DNA of 64,000 nt from Fontibacillus phaseoli (GCF_003337355.1 NZ_QPJW01000001.1:1178001-1242000), one strand, 5' to 3'; shown: positions 43,857 through 52,227, numbered from the stretch's first letter. Numbers and translations are program-made. Notes: generated from the sequence alone by a model not told the origin.

Positions 43857-43964
43857 TCTATTTTTCTCAAGCATCCGAACCGTGTATAATGAAATGAGCG
43901 AATGAAGGTCAGCTTGACGGCACAGGAGTTGTGAATTCGCCAATTCATATGGAGGAGGAACCAA

Positions 43965-44450
43965 ATGAAACCGGCTTTATTGATTATCGACCTGCAAACA
44001 GGTTTTGTATCCGGACCGCGGAGACGCGGGGAAATTGAAGAGGCATGCGAGTACATTAATGCAACCTCCGAGTTATTTCGGAATGCCGGTCTTCCGGTCG
44101 TGATCGTGCAAGACACCGAATGCGGCAAAGAGAGTGAAGGCTATGAACTGATTCCCGAAGTCGTTGTGCAGGAAACCGATTTGCGAGTTGAAAAAGAGTG
44201 GTCCAACTCGTTTTGGAAAACTCCTTTAGAGGAGTTGCTGCTTGATCAAGGCGTTGATTTTGTGGTTGTTTGCGGCTTCGCTGCGGAGCACTGCGTGACC
44301 TTTACCTACAATGGAGCCCGCGAAAGAGGATTCGGCGCGGCCATATTGCAGAATGGAATATTAGGCGAGCATCCTAATGCGGTTCAATCCGTAGTCGAGG
44401 CTCGCCCGCTCATCTCCTATTCCGTGATAGCTTCCATGCTGAAGCGGTAA
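43965..44450 (+). CDS. Isochorismatase-family cysteine hydrolase
   Basis: 161 residues. Catalytic Asp in LLIIDLQTGFV (about 9), general-base Lys in RVEKEWSNSFW, and nucleophile Cys in VVCGFAAEHCVTFTYNGARERGF (about 110), the isochorismatase/nicotinamidase-like triad. The family hydrolyses amides or vinyl ethers; the substrate is unknown. GGAGGAGG before the ATG. It is followed by a GNAT gene 12 bp on, so the two are likely cotranscribed. Confidence 0.88.
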   Translation: MKPALLIIDLQTGFVSGPRRRGEIEEACEYINATSELFRNAGLPVVIVQDTECGKESEGYELIPEVVVQETDLRVEKEWSNSFWKTPLEELLLDQGVDFVVVCGFAAEHCVTFTYNGARERGFGAAILQNGILGEHPNAVQSVVEARPLISYSVIASMLKR

Positions 44451-44462
44451 GGAGAAGAAAGC

Positions 44463-44990
44463 ATGAAGCAGCGGGAATTTGTTCTTGAGGGGACGCATTT
44501 GCGGATCAGGCCAACCTGTCCCGGCGCGGACATGGATTTCGTGCTTGAGTTGGAGGATCATGAGGAGAACCGGCGTTTCATAAGCCCCTGGCTACGGGAG
44601 CAGCACGAAGAGTTCAAACTCGGGAAAGACCATCTCCATTTAGTCATCGAAAACAAGGAAACAAAAGAACATGTCGGCTATATGCTGTTGGAAGGAATCT
44701 TGTTAAAAAGCGGTTGCATAGATTTGAAACGCCTTGTCATTGCTGCCAAAGGCCTAGGTTACGGACGCGAAACCCTGAGACTCGTGAAGGATTGGGCTTT
44801 CAATAATGCAGGGGCGCATCGGCTTCAGCTTGATGTGAAAAGTATCAATTCAAGAGCTAAGCGGCTTTATGAGTCTGAGGGTTTCGTTGAGGAAGGATTG
44901 CTTCGCGACCGTTTCCGTGATGAGAGCGGTAACGGATATGTTTCGCTGTATATCATGTCTATCCTGGAAAAGGAGTATCGGCATGTTTGA
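44463..44990 (+). CDS. GNAT family N-acetyltransferase (RimJ/RimL-like)
   Basis: 175 residues. LRIRPTCPGADMDFVLELEDHEENRRFI at the start, motif A LKRLVIAAKGLGYGRETLRLVKDWAF and motif B HRLQLDVKSINSRAKRLYESEGFVEEGLLRDRF are clear. The last 8 bp overlap the start of the next gene, whose ribosome site AAAAGGAG lies inside this one. Substrate not known. Confidence 0.88.
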   Translation: MKQREFVLEGTHLRIRPTCPGADMDFVLELEDHEENRRFISPWLREQHEEFKLGKDHLHLVIENKETKEHVGYMLLEGILLKSGCIDLKRLVIAAKGLGYGRETLRLVKDWAFNNAGAHRLQLDVKSINSRAKRLYESEGFVEEGLLRDRFRDESGNGYVSLYIMSILEKEYRHV

Positions 44991-45486
44991 TCCTACGGTT
45001 TTTGACAATCTGAAGGTCGTTCTTGAAGGCGCCGTGTACGATTTGGATCTGCGCGGTCTGCTTCGCATTAGCGGGAGGACCGACCGGGTGGAGTTATCGA
45101 CGATGTCCCGGTATTATGCGATCCAGTTTAGTTTGCCCGATAAACCGGAGCCCTGGGCCGAACTTAGGCTGTGGGCCGATACGGAGGATCTGGCGGGCGA
45201 AATTCTGGAGCTGAATTCCGTCACGCTTGGCTGCCAGATGCAGCCGGTCTTTTACAAACATTTGAAAGATCCCGCTGACGAGTGTCCGGTCATTGAGAGG
45301 CTGACTACGGAAATTTGGGGCAGCCATATCCATCAGATCCAGAGAATCGTCTCGGTTTACGGCGATACACAAGCTCTTCCGCTGGACGAAATCATTGTTC
45401 AATTCAATAGAAGGTTTGGGGAAGAGGTTGCCTCAGACTTGCCACAAATGCTGGATCATATGCTGATTATGCTGGAAAGACTTTAA
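44983..45486 (+). CDS. Uncharacterised protein
   Basis: 167 residues from the ATG at 44983, with AAAAGGAG 10 nt upstream inside the GNAT gene, and an 8-bp overlap with it. Soluble, acidic, without signal, membrane helix or Cys cluster. Visible segments: VVLEGAVYDLDLRGLLRISGRTDRVELS, PEPWAELRLWADTEDLAGEILELNS, and an end with DLPQMLDHMLIMLERL. I do not recognise a family. The overlap argues for a real gene cotranslated with GNAT and isochorismatase-type genes. Confidence 0.75.
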   Translation: MFDPTVFDNLKVVLEGAVYDLDLRGLLRISGRTDRVELSTMSRYYAIQFSLPDKPEPWAELRLWADTEDLAGEILELNSVTLGCQMQPVFYKHLKDPADECPVIERLTTEIWGSHIHQIQRIVSVYGDTQALPLDEIIVQFNRRFGEEVASDLPQMLDHMLIMLERL

Positions 45487-45546
45487 TGCTAACGGTAACT
45501 ATTTTACATAATTAATATAATTAATTATTAGCGGGAGGCCAAACTA

Positions 45547-46326
45547 ATGAATGCTCATGAAATCGATTATCGGATTATCGGTGAAGAAATGCAGTGCGTC
45601 GAGGTTCATCTTGATCAGGGGGAGAGCGTTGTGGCGGAAGCCGGCAGCTTCATGATGATGGATCCCGACATTCGGATGGAGACCATTTTTGGAGACGGCA
45701 GCAACCAGGGCGGGGGGCTGATGGGCAAACTGATGGGAGCCGGAAAACGCCTCATTACCGGCGAAGGTCTGTTTATGACCGTGTTCACCAATGCCGGTTA
45801 TCAGCGTCAGGGCGTGACGTTTGCTTCTCCTTATCCCGGTAAAATCATTCCGCTGGATATGCAAATGCTGGGCGGCAAAGTGATTTGCCAAAAGGATTCC
45901 TTTCTTTGCGCGGCTAAAGGCGTATCCGTCGGAATTGAGTTCCAGCGTCGGCTGGGGACCGGTTTTTTTGGCGGTGAAGGATTTATTATGCAAAAAATCG
46001 AAGGGGACGGCCTCGCTTTTGTGCATTCCGGCGGGTTAGTACTTGAACGGGATCTTGCCCCTGGGGAAGTTATTCGTTTGGATACCGGCTGCCTCGTGGC
46101 GATGACCGCTTCGGTAGATTACAACATCGAGTTCGTCAAGGGCGTAAAAACCGCGCTGTTTGGCGGCGAAGGCTTATTCTTCGCCACGCTCCGCGGCCCG
46201 GGCAAGGTATGGGTACAGTCGCTTCCGTTCAGCCGCTTGGCGGATAAGGTGCTTTCCGCTGCACGTCATGGAGGAAAAGATGAAGGCAGTCTGCTTGGAG
46301 GCCTCGGGAATTTGTTTGAACGTTAA
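45547..46326 (+). CDS. AIM24 (TIGR00266/DUF124) family protein
   Basis: 259 residues. The AIM24 beta-helix pattern is clear: MQCVEVHLDQGESVVAEAGSFMMMDPDIRME, GLFMTVFTNAG, GVSVGIEFQRRLGTGFFGGEGFIMQKIEGDGLAFVHSGG and the Gly-rich closing LFGGEGLFFATLRGPGKVWVQSLPF. Bacterial members are common and poorly characterised. No membrane segment. AGCGGGAGG precedes the ATG. It is 27 bp from the next promoter, so it ends its own unit. Confidence 0.9.
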   Translation: MNAHEIDYRIIGEEMQCVEVHLDQGESVVAEAGSFMMMDPDIRMETIFGDGSNQGGGLMGKLMGAGKRLITGEGLFMTVFTNAGYQRQGVTFASPYPGKIIPLDMQMLGGKVICQKDSFLCAAKGVSVGIEFQRRLGTGFFGGEGFIMQKIEGDGLAFVHSGGLVLERDLAPGEVIRLDTGCLVAMTASVDYNIEFVKGVKTALFGGEGLFFATLRGPGKVWVQSLPFSRLADKVLSAARHGGKDEGSLLGGLGNLFER

Positions 46327-46352
46327 GCTTAAGAAGCAACGATTAAGAGGGA

Positions 46353-46387
46353 TTGACATTAACCCTCTGTGTAACTATTATAGTTAC
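46353..46387 (+). promoter_or_regulatory. Promoter and operator of the Rrf2-type regulator
   Basis: TTGACA (46353-46358), 17-bp spacer and TATTAT (46376-46381). A palindrome GTAACTAT-T-ATAGTTAC (46371-46387) covers the -10, so binding would block transcription. The same GTAAC-N7-GTTAC pattern recurs upstream of the next gene. Probable autorepression. Confidence 0.85.
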
Positions 46388-46412
46388 AGTAAAAAGGAAA
46401 AGGGGGATAGCC

Positions 46413-46856
46413 ATGACGATCAGCTCGCGATTTTCCGTTGCCATTCATGTTTTGTCCCTGCTTGAACTGAACAAGGAAGGCGTCAATACCTCGGAGTATA
46501 TTGCAGAAAGCGTGAATACGAACCCGGTGGTCATCCGGCGGATCCTCGGTATGTTGAATAAAGCCGGTCTGGTAAAGGTCCGGTCCGGGATTGCCGGGAG
46601 TAAGCTGCAACGCCCGGTGTCGGAAATCACGCTGCTTGAAATCTATCGCGCGGTGCATGTCGTGGAAGAAGATGCATTGTTTTCGATCCATGATAAACCA
46701 AATCCGAAATGTCCGGTCGGACGCAACATTCAGGCGTCGATCGAACCGGTTTTTTCATCGGCTCAAGCCGCATTGGAGCTTACGCTGGAGAGGGTAACGC
46801 TTGAAGAAATTGTCGGTTCGATTCAGTCGACGGATAGCGAAGGTTCCTGCGGATAA
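46413..46856 (+). CDS. Rrf2 family transcriptional regulator (YwnA-like)
   Basis: 147 residues from the ATG at 46413 (AAAGGGGGATAGCC upstream). Winged helix: SSRFSVAIHVLSLLELN, TSEYIAESVNTNPVVIRRILGMLNKAGLVKVRSGIAGSKLQRPVSEITLLEIYRAV. The iron-sulfur Cys triad of IscR/NsrR is absent; only one Cys appears in the KCPVG effector segment plus one at the very end, so it is the cluster-free YwnA-like type. It shares an operator motif with its own and the CatE-type gene promoters. Confidence 0.9.
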   Translation: MTISSRFSVAIHVLSLLELNKEGVNTSEYIAESVNTNPVVIRRILGMLNKAGLVKVRSGIAGSKLQRPVSEITLLEIYRAVHVVEEDALFSIHDKPNPKCPVGRNIQASIEPVFSSAQAALELTLERVTLEEIVGSIQSTDSEGSCG

Positions 46857-46891
46857 GGCCAAATGAAGATATAATTAACCTGATGAACTAT

Positions 46892-46917
46892 AAAATGCTC
46901 CCTAGGGGGCATTTTTT
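46892..46917 (+). terminator. Terminator after the Rrf2 gene
   Basis: AAAATGC-CCC arms with GGGGCATTTTTT around TAG, T6 tail. Confidence 0.85.
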
Positions 46918-46961
46918 GTTTTCCTTATATTTTTGAGGAAATCACTTCATACTAAATTTGG

Positions 46962-47024
46962 TTGACATGAAAGGCAAGTGTAACTATACTTGTTACATCG
47001 ACAAACTGTAACTAATTTGGTTAC
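46962..47024 (+). promoter_or_regulatory. Promoter and two Rrf2-type operators of the dioxygenase gene
   Basis: TTGACA (46962-46967), 17-bp spacer, TATACT (46985-46990). Operator 1 GTAACTATACTTGTTAC (46980-46996) covers the -10, and operator 2 GTAACTAATTTGGTTAC (47008-47024) lies 11 bp further on. Both are GTAAC-N7-GTTAC, as in front of the Rrf2 gene. Confidence 0.85.
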
Positions 47025-47070
47025 ACATATTTTGTTAAAACTATAATATTGGATAAAGGAGGATGAAACT

Positions 47071-47928
47071 GTGTCTAAAAGTATTCATCCGAAAACCGAA
47101 CTTGGCGCTGTGCGCTTGAAAATTACGAATATGGACCAATCGCTCGCGTTTTACCAGGAAGTGATCGGCTTACGGATTTTAAACCGGCAGGGATCGGTTG
47201 CGGAGCTTACCGCAGACGGCCAGAGTCCGCTGCTCATTCTTGAGGAAGACCCGCAGTATCGGCGGTTGCCGGAGCGCTCCGTATCAGGTCTGTACCATTT
47301 TGCCATACTGGTGCCGGATCGCCTAACCCTTGGGTTAGCTCTGCGCAATATGGCCCATCATAAAATCCCGCTTGGGCAAGGGGATCACCTGGTCAGTGAA
47401 GCACTTTATTTGAATGATCCCGACGGAAACGGGATCGAGGTGTACGCGGATCGGCCCCGTGATACGTGGAAAAGAGACGATCAGGGTGAAATTATGATGA
47501 CCACCGATCCGGTGGATATCGATGGCCTGCTGGCGATTTCGGAAGGGGCGGAGTGGAACGGCTTACCGTCTGGCACGAAAATCGGCCACGTGCATTTCCA
47601 TGTCGGAAACTTGCAAACCGCCAAGGATTTTTATGTCGATATACTCGGATTCGATATCGTCGCACATTATGGCAACGCAGCGATGTTCATCTCCGCAGGA
47701 GGCTATCATCACCATATCGGCTTGAATCTATGGGCCGGAGCCGGAGCCCCGGCTGCGCCTGAAGACGCCGTGGGTCTACGCTACTTCACGATTACGCTTC
47801 CCGACCGGGATGCCCTTGCTGAGATAGAACAGCGAATTAGCGCTGAGGGCATAGCATTTGAACGTCGAGCCGACGGTATTTCGCTCACCGATCCTTTCGG
47901 GATCGGGATGAAGATTGTCGTACGATGA
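47071..47928 (+). CDS. catE: VOC-family extradiol dioxygenase, CatE type
   Basis: 285 residues, the length of B. subtilis CatE (catechol-2,3-dioxygenase), with the same blocks: SVAELTADGQSPLLILEEDP, RSVSGLYHFAILVPDR, EALYLNDPDGNGIEVYADRPRDTW and GHVHFHVGNLQTAKDFYVDILGFDIV, ISAGGYHHHIGLNLWAG. Two VOC (glyoxalase-fold) halves; metal ligands would be His (in GHVH and HHHIG) and Glu in GIEVYAD. GTG start after AAAGGAGGATGAAACT. In B. subtilis CatE answers catechol through a MarR/DUF24 regulator; here an Rrf2 protein seems to have that job (inference). Confidence 0.88.
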   Translation: MSKSIHPKTELGAVRLKITNMDQSLAFYQEVIGLRILNRQGSVAELTADGQSPLLILEEDPQYRRLPERSVSGLYHFAILVPDRLTLGLALRNMAHHKIPLGQGDHLVSEALYLNDPDGNGIEVYADRPRDTWKRDDQGEIMMTTDPVDIDGLLAISEGAEWNGLPSGTKIGHVHFHVGNLQTAKDFYVDILGFDIVAHYGNAAMFISAGGYHHHIGLNLWAGAGAPAAPEDAVGLRYFTITLPDRDALAEIEQRISAEGIAFERRADGISLTDPFGIGMKIVVR

Positions 47929-47955
47929 ACGTGTTACGGTTGTAAACAGAATCTT

Positions 47956-47974
47956 AAGCCCTCAGAAAGGGCTT
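47956..47974 (+). terminator. Short hairpin after the dioxygenase gene
   Basis: AAGCCCT/AGGGCTT stem with a short TTTC tail. Weak intrinsic terminator. Confidence 0.45.
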
Positions 47975-48037
47975 TCTCCGCTTCGTCCTTTCGCCTATAA
48001 TATAGATTACCAATTCAGTACGAAAGGACCGAATGCC

Positions 48038-48592
48038 ATGCAGCTGTTCCCTCAATTGGAGACGGAAAGATTCATATTGCGCAAACTGACCTCGGAAGAT
48101 GCCGACGATTTGTTTCATTATTTTTCCAATGATGAAGTAACCAAGTATTATGACGTGGACAGCTTTGTGGAACTTCGGCAGGCTGAGGACCTGATTCAAT
48201 CCTGGAATAGTCGTTACATGGAGAAAAAAGGATTCCGCTGGGCGATCACGGTGAAACCGGACAACAAGGTGATCGGAACGTGCGGATATCATAATTGGGC
48301 CAAACTTCATTACAAAGCGGAAATTGGTTACGAATTGAATCCCGCCTACTGGGGTCAGGGCGTCATGACTGAAGTTCTGCAGGAAATCATGCGGTTCGGT
48401 TTTGAAGATCTCGGGCTCAACCGGATTGAAGCCTTTATCGACCCGGACAATATCCGTTCCAGATTTTTGCTGGAGAAGACAGGATTCCATGAAGAAGGTT
48501 ATTTGAAACAGTGCTTTTATGAAAAAAATCAATTCGTGGACGCCGTAATATTTTCCCTGTTGAAAAGCCAATACTTGGAGAACAGAGAGTAG
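48038..48592 (+). CDS. GNAT family N-acetyltransferase (RimJ/RimL-like)
   Basis: 184 residues from the ATG at 48038 (AAAGGA upstream; earlier in-frame codons overlap the previous gene and have no site). LETERFILRKLTSEDADDLFHYFSND at the start, acetyl-CoA motif A AEIGYELNPAYWGQGVMTEVLQEIM and motif B NRIEAFIDPDNIRSRFLLEKTGFHEEGYL. This is the protein-alanine/ribosomal type of fold, but the target cannot be named. Confidence 0.9.
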   Translation: MQLFPQLETERFILRKLTSEDADDLFHYFSNDEVTKYYDVDSFVELRQAEDLIQSWNSRYMEKKGFRWAITVKPDNKVIGTCGYHNWAKLHYKAEIGYELNPAYWGQGVMTEVLQEIMRFGFEDLGLNRIEAFIDPDNIRSRFLLEKTGFHEEGYLKQCFYEKNQFVDAVIFSLLKSQYLENRE

Positions 48593-48680
48593 CCATAACC
48601 TATGGCGTCATTCCGACTGGTTGTACTTTAATTTTCGGTTGACTGAACCACTTGGCTATATTAAAATGCAATTATCTATT

Positions 48681-48768
48681 ATAGGCGATGGAGTTCGCCA
48701 TAACCGCTGAAGAGCTGATGACTCCTACCAGAGCTTTTGAACATTTCTCTGGTAGGAGTCTATTTTTT
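48681..48768 (+). promoter_or_regulatory. Fluoride riboswitch (crcB motif)
   Basis: The core ATAGGCGATGGAGTTCGCC (48681-48699) is followed by ATAACCGCTGAAGAGCTGATG, the conserved pseudoknot partner region of the class. The expression platform is a perfect hairpin GACTCCTACCAGAG/CTCTGGTAGGAGTC (48720-48760) with a T tract. Fluoride binding would prevent termination and allow expression of the CLC-F antiporter downstream. Confidence 0.92.
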
Positions 48769-48801
48769 TGCTCTTTCAGGAATGGAAAGGAACAAGAAGA
48801 G

Positions 48802-50133
48802 ATGAGACAATTTAGACAAATCTGGTCCAAACGGTCGGAAAAATGGGACATGCTTGCCCTGACGGGCACCTTGCTCAAGTGGATCCTCCTTGGAAGCGGA
48901 GTGGGGATCCTGGCGGGCACGGCGTCCGCATTCTTTTTGCGAAGCCTGGATATAGCGAGTAATCTGCGGCTGGACCATCCCTGGTTATTATTTTTTCTGC
49001 CTGCAGGCGGGGCTCTGGTCAGTTATCTGTATTTGAAATTCGGGAAGAATAGCGCCAAGGGCAATAATCTCATCCTCGAACAAATCCATGACGGGCACGA
49101 AACGATACCGCTCCGTATGGCGCCGCTTGTTTTGTTCGGTACGATTGTGACGCATCTGTTCGGCGGTTCGGCCGGCAGGGAAGGCACGGCCGTACAAATG
49201 GGCGGCAGCTTGGCCGAATGGTTCGGAAAAATGCTGCGGGTCGGACCGGTCGACCGTAAAATTTTGCTTATATGCGGCATTAGCGGCGGATTCGGATCGA
49301 TCTTCGGCACTCCTTTGGCAGGAACCGTATTTGGCCTGGAAGTGCTGGCGATCGGACTCATTAGCCACGAAGCGATTATTCCGGCTTTCATTGCCGCTTT
49401 TGTCGGCAATCTGGTTACATCTACTTTCTGGGGGGTCTCCCATATTCATTATTCGATGGGCGTAATCCCCGAGTTGGATTGGTTGGTTGTGCTTAAAGTC
49501 GTGTTAGCTTCCATCCTGTTCGGCCTGACTAGCCGGGCATTCAGCGAATTGACTCATGCGTTGAAAAAAGGTTACGCACGGCTGTTCAAAAATCCTGTAA
49601 TTAAAAGTGCCGTCGGGGGCTTGGTCATAATCGGGTTGGTCTATGTTGTGGGCAGCCGTGATTATTTGGGTTTAGGCATCCCCTTAATTCAAAGTTCGTT
49701 TTCGGAATTGGTGTCTCCATTGTCCTTTTTGTTCAAGCTCGTGTTTACGTCGCTTACGCTCGGCGCAGGTTTTCAGGGAGGGGAAGTGACGCCGTTATTC
49801 GTGATTGGGTCGACGTTGGGCAACGCCCTTTCCGGGTTTCTCCATCTGTATGCGCCTTTTTTGGCCGGTCTCGGCTTTATCGCCGTATTCTGCGGTGCCA
49901 CCAACACACCGATTGCTTGCTTTTTGATGGGAATTGAACTGTTTGGCTCGGAAGGAGCCATTTACCTGTTTATCGCATGCATCGTAAGCTACTTATTCTC
50001 CGGACATACCGGCATTTATACGTCGCAACAGATCGGCATCTCCAAGAGCCATTGGATTTCGATCCCCCAAGGAACTACGCTGTCGAGCGCGAAGAATTTT
50101 AGAAACAGCAAAAAAGACAGGCCATCCTCGTGA
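48802..50133 (+). CDS. CLC-type fluoride/proton antiporter
   Basis: 443 residues from the ATG at 48802 (AAAGGAACAAGAAG upstream). CLC fold with about ten to twelve helices. The second pore motif is GSAGREGTAVQMGG (about 119-132), with GREGT instead of the GREGP of chloride channels. GSIFGTPLAGTVFGLEVL, FQGGEVTPLFVIGSTLGNAL and FCGATNTPIACFLMGIELFG complete the pore. Together with the riboswitch upstream this fits the CLC-F branch that expels fluoride. The C terminus is short and cytosolic; no CBS domains. Confidence 0.9.
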   Translation: MRQFRQIWSKRSEKWDMLALTGTLLKWILLGSGVGILAGTASAFFLRSLDIASNLRLDHPWLLFFLPAGGALVSYLYLKFGKNSAKGNNLILEQIHDGHETIPLRMAPLVLFGTIVTHLFGGSAGREGTAVQMGGSLAEWFGKMLRVGPVDRKILLICGISGGFGSIFGTPLAGTVFGLEVLAIGLISHEAIIPAFIAAFVGNLVTSTFWGVSHIHYSMGVIPELDWLVVLKVVLASILFGLTSRAFSELTHALKKGYARLFKNPVIKSAVGGLVIIGLVYVVGSRDYLGLGIPLIQSSFSELVSPLSFLFKLVFTSLTLGAGFQGGEVTPLFVIGSTLGNALSGFLHLYAPFLAGLGFIAVFCGATNTPIACFLMGIELFGSEGAIYLFIACIVSYLFSGHTGIYTSQQIGISKSHWISIPQGTTLSSAKNFRNSKKDRPSS

Positions 50134-50138
50134 CTTGA

Positions 50139-50181
50139 ATCCCGTTCCTGAGACAATAGTCTTGGAGGCGGGATTTTTTTG
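50139..50181 (+). terminator. Terminator after the CLC-F gene
   Basis: ATCCCG (50139-50144) with CGGGAT (50169-50174), inner AGAC/GTCT pairing and a T7 tail. Confidence 0.85.
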
Positions 50182-50301
50182 TTTCTACCGGGTTATGTCA
50201 TGGAGGAATAACAAAATTCTGGACGAAATAATAGAAGAGGAATTTTGCGGAAAAATGTGGAAAACGGTCGGGCTGTCGAACAGTTCAAGAAGGAGGAAGA
50301 C

Positions 50302-52095
50302 ATGTTTAGAAAGAGACGGATGGGGTATTGGGGAATCATTGCATTACTGTTGTTGACCATGAATTTATCCGCTTGCACATCAAATGAGTCGATTGGGAAC
50401 GCGGAATCCGGCAAGCAAAAGAATCAACAGAATCAGAATCAGAGTGAATCGGATCTGGAACGGTTGACCAAGCTGATGCAGACCCATATCGACAAAAACC
50501 TGAAGTACCGGGGAAAAGAATCGGTTAAAGGATCTTCGGATGAGATGCTGGTGTTTTACGCCGATGTCCCCGAAGGGACCGACGCAGTTCGTTATCACCT
50601 GAATGCAAGAACAGGCACCGTAGTGGATGCAGTTAGTGGTTCGCCTTTGATTAACGTATTGGTGAAGTCGCCCAATTTAAATGATCTGAATGGAGAAGCG
50701 TATGTTTCTGCGCTGGAAGAGCTTGTAACTCCACTGATTCTGGAGAAGGGGTATAAGCTTGATGGCAAACTTGACGATTCTTTTGTCGGATTTCAAGGTG
50801 ACGGAACCATGGAGTATGAGGTTACCAAACCGGGAGGGCTTGTCCCAGCCCTGTGCTTGATCCACGTCGAGCCCTTTACGAAAGAGGTTACTGAAGAAGG
50901 GGAGATCAAGGCTTCGGATGAAGTAGCGGATGCCGTATCTGTGGAGACGGCAGAGATGACGAACTACGCCATGCAAGATGCGGATGCAACGCTGGAGCAA
51001 CTGGCGGATCGGGGCTACCAGATGATTGAAGACCAATCTTTCGAGACTGAATTGCAGCCTTGGGGCAAAATCACTTTTGTTTCGGGATATTATAACGAGA
51101 ATGGAGTAAAACAATCCGTATATCATATCCTGAATTCGGACCAAACCGTAACGTATACGTTGCCTGTCGTGGACACCGGGAATGATACATTCGCGGGCAT
51201 CAACGCCATTGCTTTCAAGGATATGAATGCAGACGGCAAAAAGGACATCCAGATCCTGAGCGATTATGAATCCGCGGAAAGCGGCGTTCATACCAGTCGG
51301 GCAGCCGTCTATTTTTCGACTTGGGAATACTATACGGTTTTGCCGTGGTACAATGATTTGTTGGATGACTCCGGCCATAACGATACGATTATTAACTTGG
51401 TGAAGGAAGGCCGCAGGATACAGGGACAGATCTCTCCGAATTCGGATAATACGGAGATTGAGAAGGAAATCGAGGCCTTGGCATCTCTGATCTGTAACGA
51501 GAAGTTCCTTCACACCGGAGATCTGGATTATGCTGCTTTAGGGGAATCTCTTTTAATTTTCTCGCAGAACTCGGCGGCTGACGAGATTACTTTGGCCGGA
51601 TTGGCCGGACAACACTTTGCCGATTATAGAAAAGATACGCTCTCGGGAAAAAAATCATTGGCCGGCCAAGTTCGGCAATATGAGAAGCTGCTGTCTCAAA
51701 TTCTGGAGGATGCCGAAATGTTTAATGGTATTAAATATGAAGGCGGCTCCATGTGGAACACCTTTAATGCTTATAAGGGATTGGATTTGCAGATTGAGCT
51801 GAATCGTTATGTCTCGAATGAAACCTTGAAAACGGATGAGGAGTATGACACTTATAGTTGGCTTCAAAGTGAGTGGAAGGACTTCAAAAAAGAACTGCAA
51901 ACCGCCGCCAAAAATAAAGTCATCGGCAACGATGATTACAGTGTAGATTTATCGGACGATCAGGCAGAACAGATCAAAACGATGGAAAAAAGGCTGACCA
52001 CTAATATGAATGAGCTATTGAAATTGATGGCGGATGATCCTGGCTCAACACGCCTGATGCAATTGGTCAGAGATACTTTTTATACAGAAATGTAA
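50302..52095 (+). CDS. Large lipoprotein of unknown function
   Basis: 597 residues from the ATG at 50302 (AAGGAGGAAG upstream). Type II signal with lipobox LSAC, then a Gln/Asn/Ser-rich linker to about residue 50. The body is mixed: KYRGKESVKGSSDEMLVFYADVPEG, a region with FKDMNADGKKDIQIL (about 310-325), a DxNxDGxxD calcium-binding-like loop as in FG-GAP or dockerin-type repeats, and a mostly helical acidic C-terminal third. I do not recognise the family. It is the gene before bceR but with its own ribosome site and a 120-bp gap. Confidence 0.8.
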   Translation: MFRKRRMGYWGIIALLLLTMNLSACTSNESIGNAESGKQKNQQNQNQSESDLERLTKLMQTHIDKNLKYRGKESVKGSSDEMLVFYADVPEGTDAVRYHLNARTGTVVDAVSGSPLINVLVKSPNLNDLNGEAYVSALEELVTPLILEKGYKLDGKLDDSFVGFQGDGTMEYEVTKPGGLVPALCLIHVEPFTKEVTEEGEIKASDEVADAVSVETAEMTNYAMQDADATLEQLADRGYQMIEDQSFETELQPWGKITFVSGYYNENGVKQSVYHILNSDQTVTYTLPVVDTGNDTFAGINAIAFKDMNADGKKDIQILSDYESAESGVHTSRAAVYFSTWEYYTVLPWYNDLLDDSGHNDTIINLVKEGRRIQGQISPNSDNTEIEKEIEALASLICNEKFLHTGDLDYAALGESLLIFSQNSAADEITLAGLAGQHFADYRKDTLSGKKSLAGQVRQYEKLLSQILEDAEMFNGIKYEGGSMWNTFNAYKGLDLQIELNRYVSNETLKTDEEYDTYSWLQSEWKDFKKELQTAAKNKVIGNDDYSVDLSDDQAEQIKTMEKRLTTNMNELLKLMADDPGSTRLMQLVRDTFYTEM

Positions 52096-52109
52096 GGCCT
52101 GAATTACAA

Positions 52110-52137
52110 TGTTATCATAATAAATATTATGTAAACT
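52110..52137. repeat. dif-like 11-6-11 inverted repeat, copy 3
   Basis: Left arm TGTTATCATAA, centre TAAATA, right arm TTATGTAAACT, identical on the right to copy 1. It lies between the lipoprotein stop and bceR, 91 bp before the bceR start. The sequence AAGTTTTACTATA follows at 52162-52174, shared with copy 2 (26266-26278). Confidence 0.55.
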
Positions 52138-52227
52138 TTAACCCTTTGATGGCATATGTGAAAGTTTTACTATAAACTTGGAAAGGGAATGTAGACTTTC
52201 CCGATTATATAAAGCGTGGTGACTTCC

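Noticed and set aside
43914..43964. Second regulator site between merR and the isochorismatase gene
   Set aside because: No dyad beyond the MerR one; only an ordinary ribosome site is present.
50677..51513. 278-codon frame antisense to the large lipoprotein gene
   Set aside because: No ribosome site or recognisable domain; the plus-strand gene has a lipobox and a good start.
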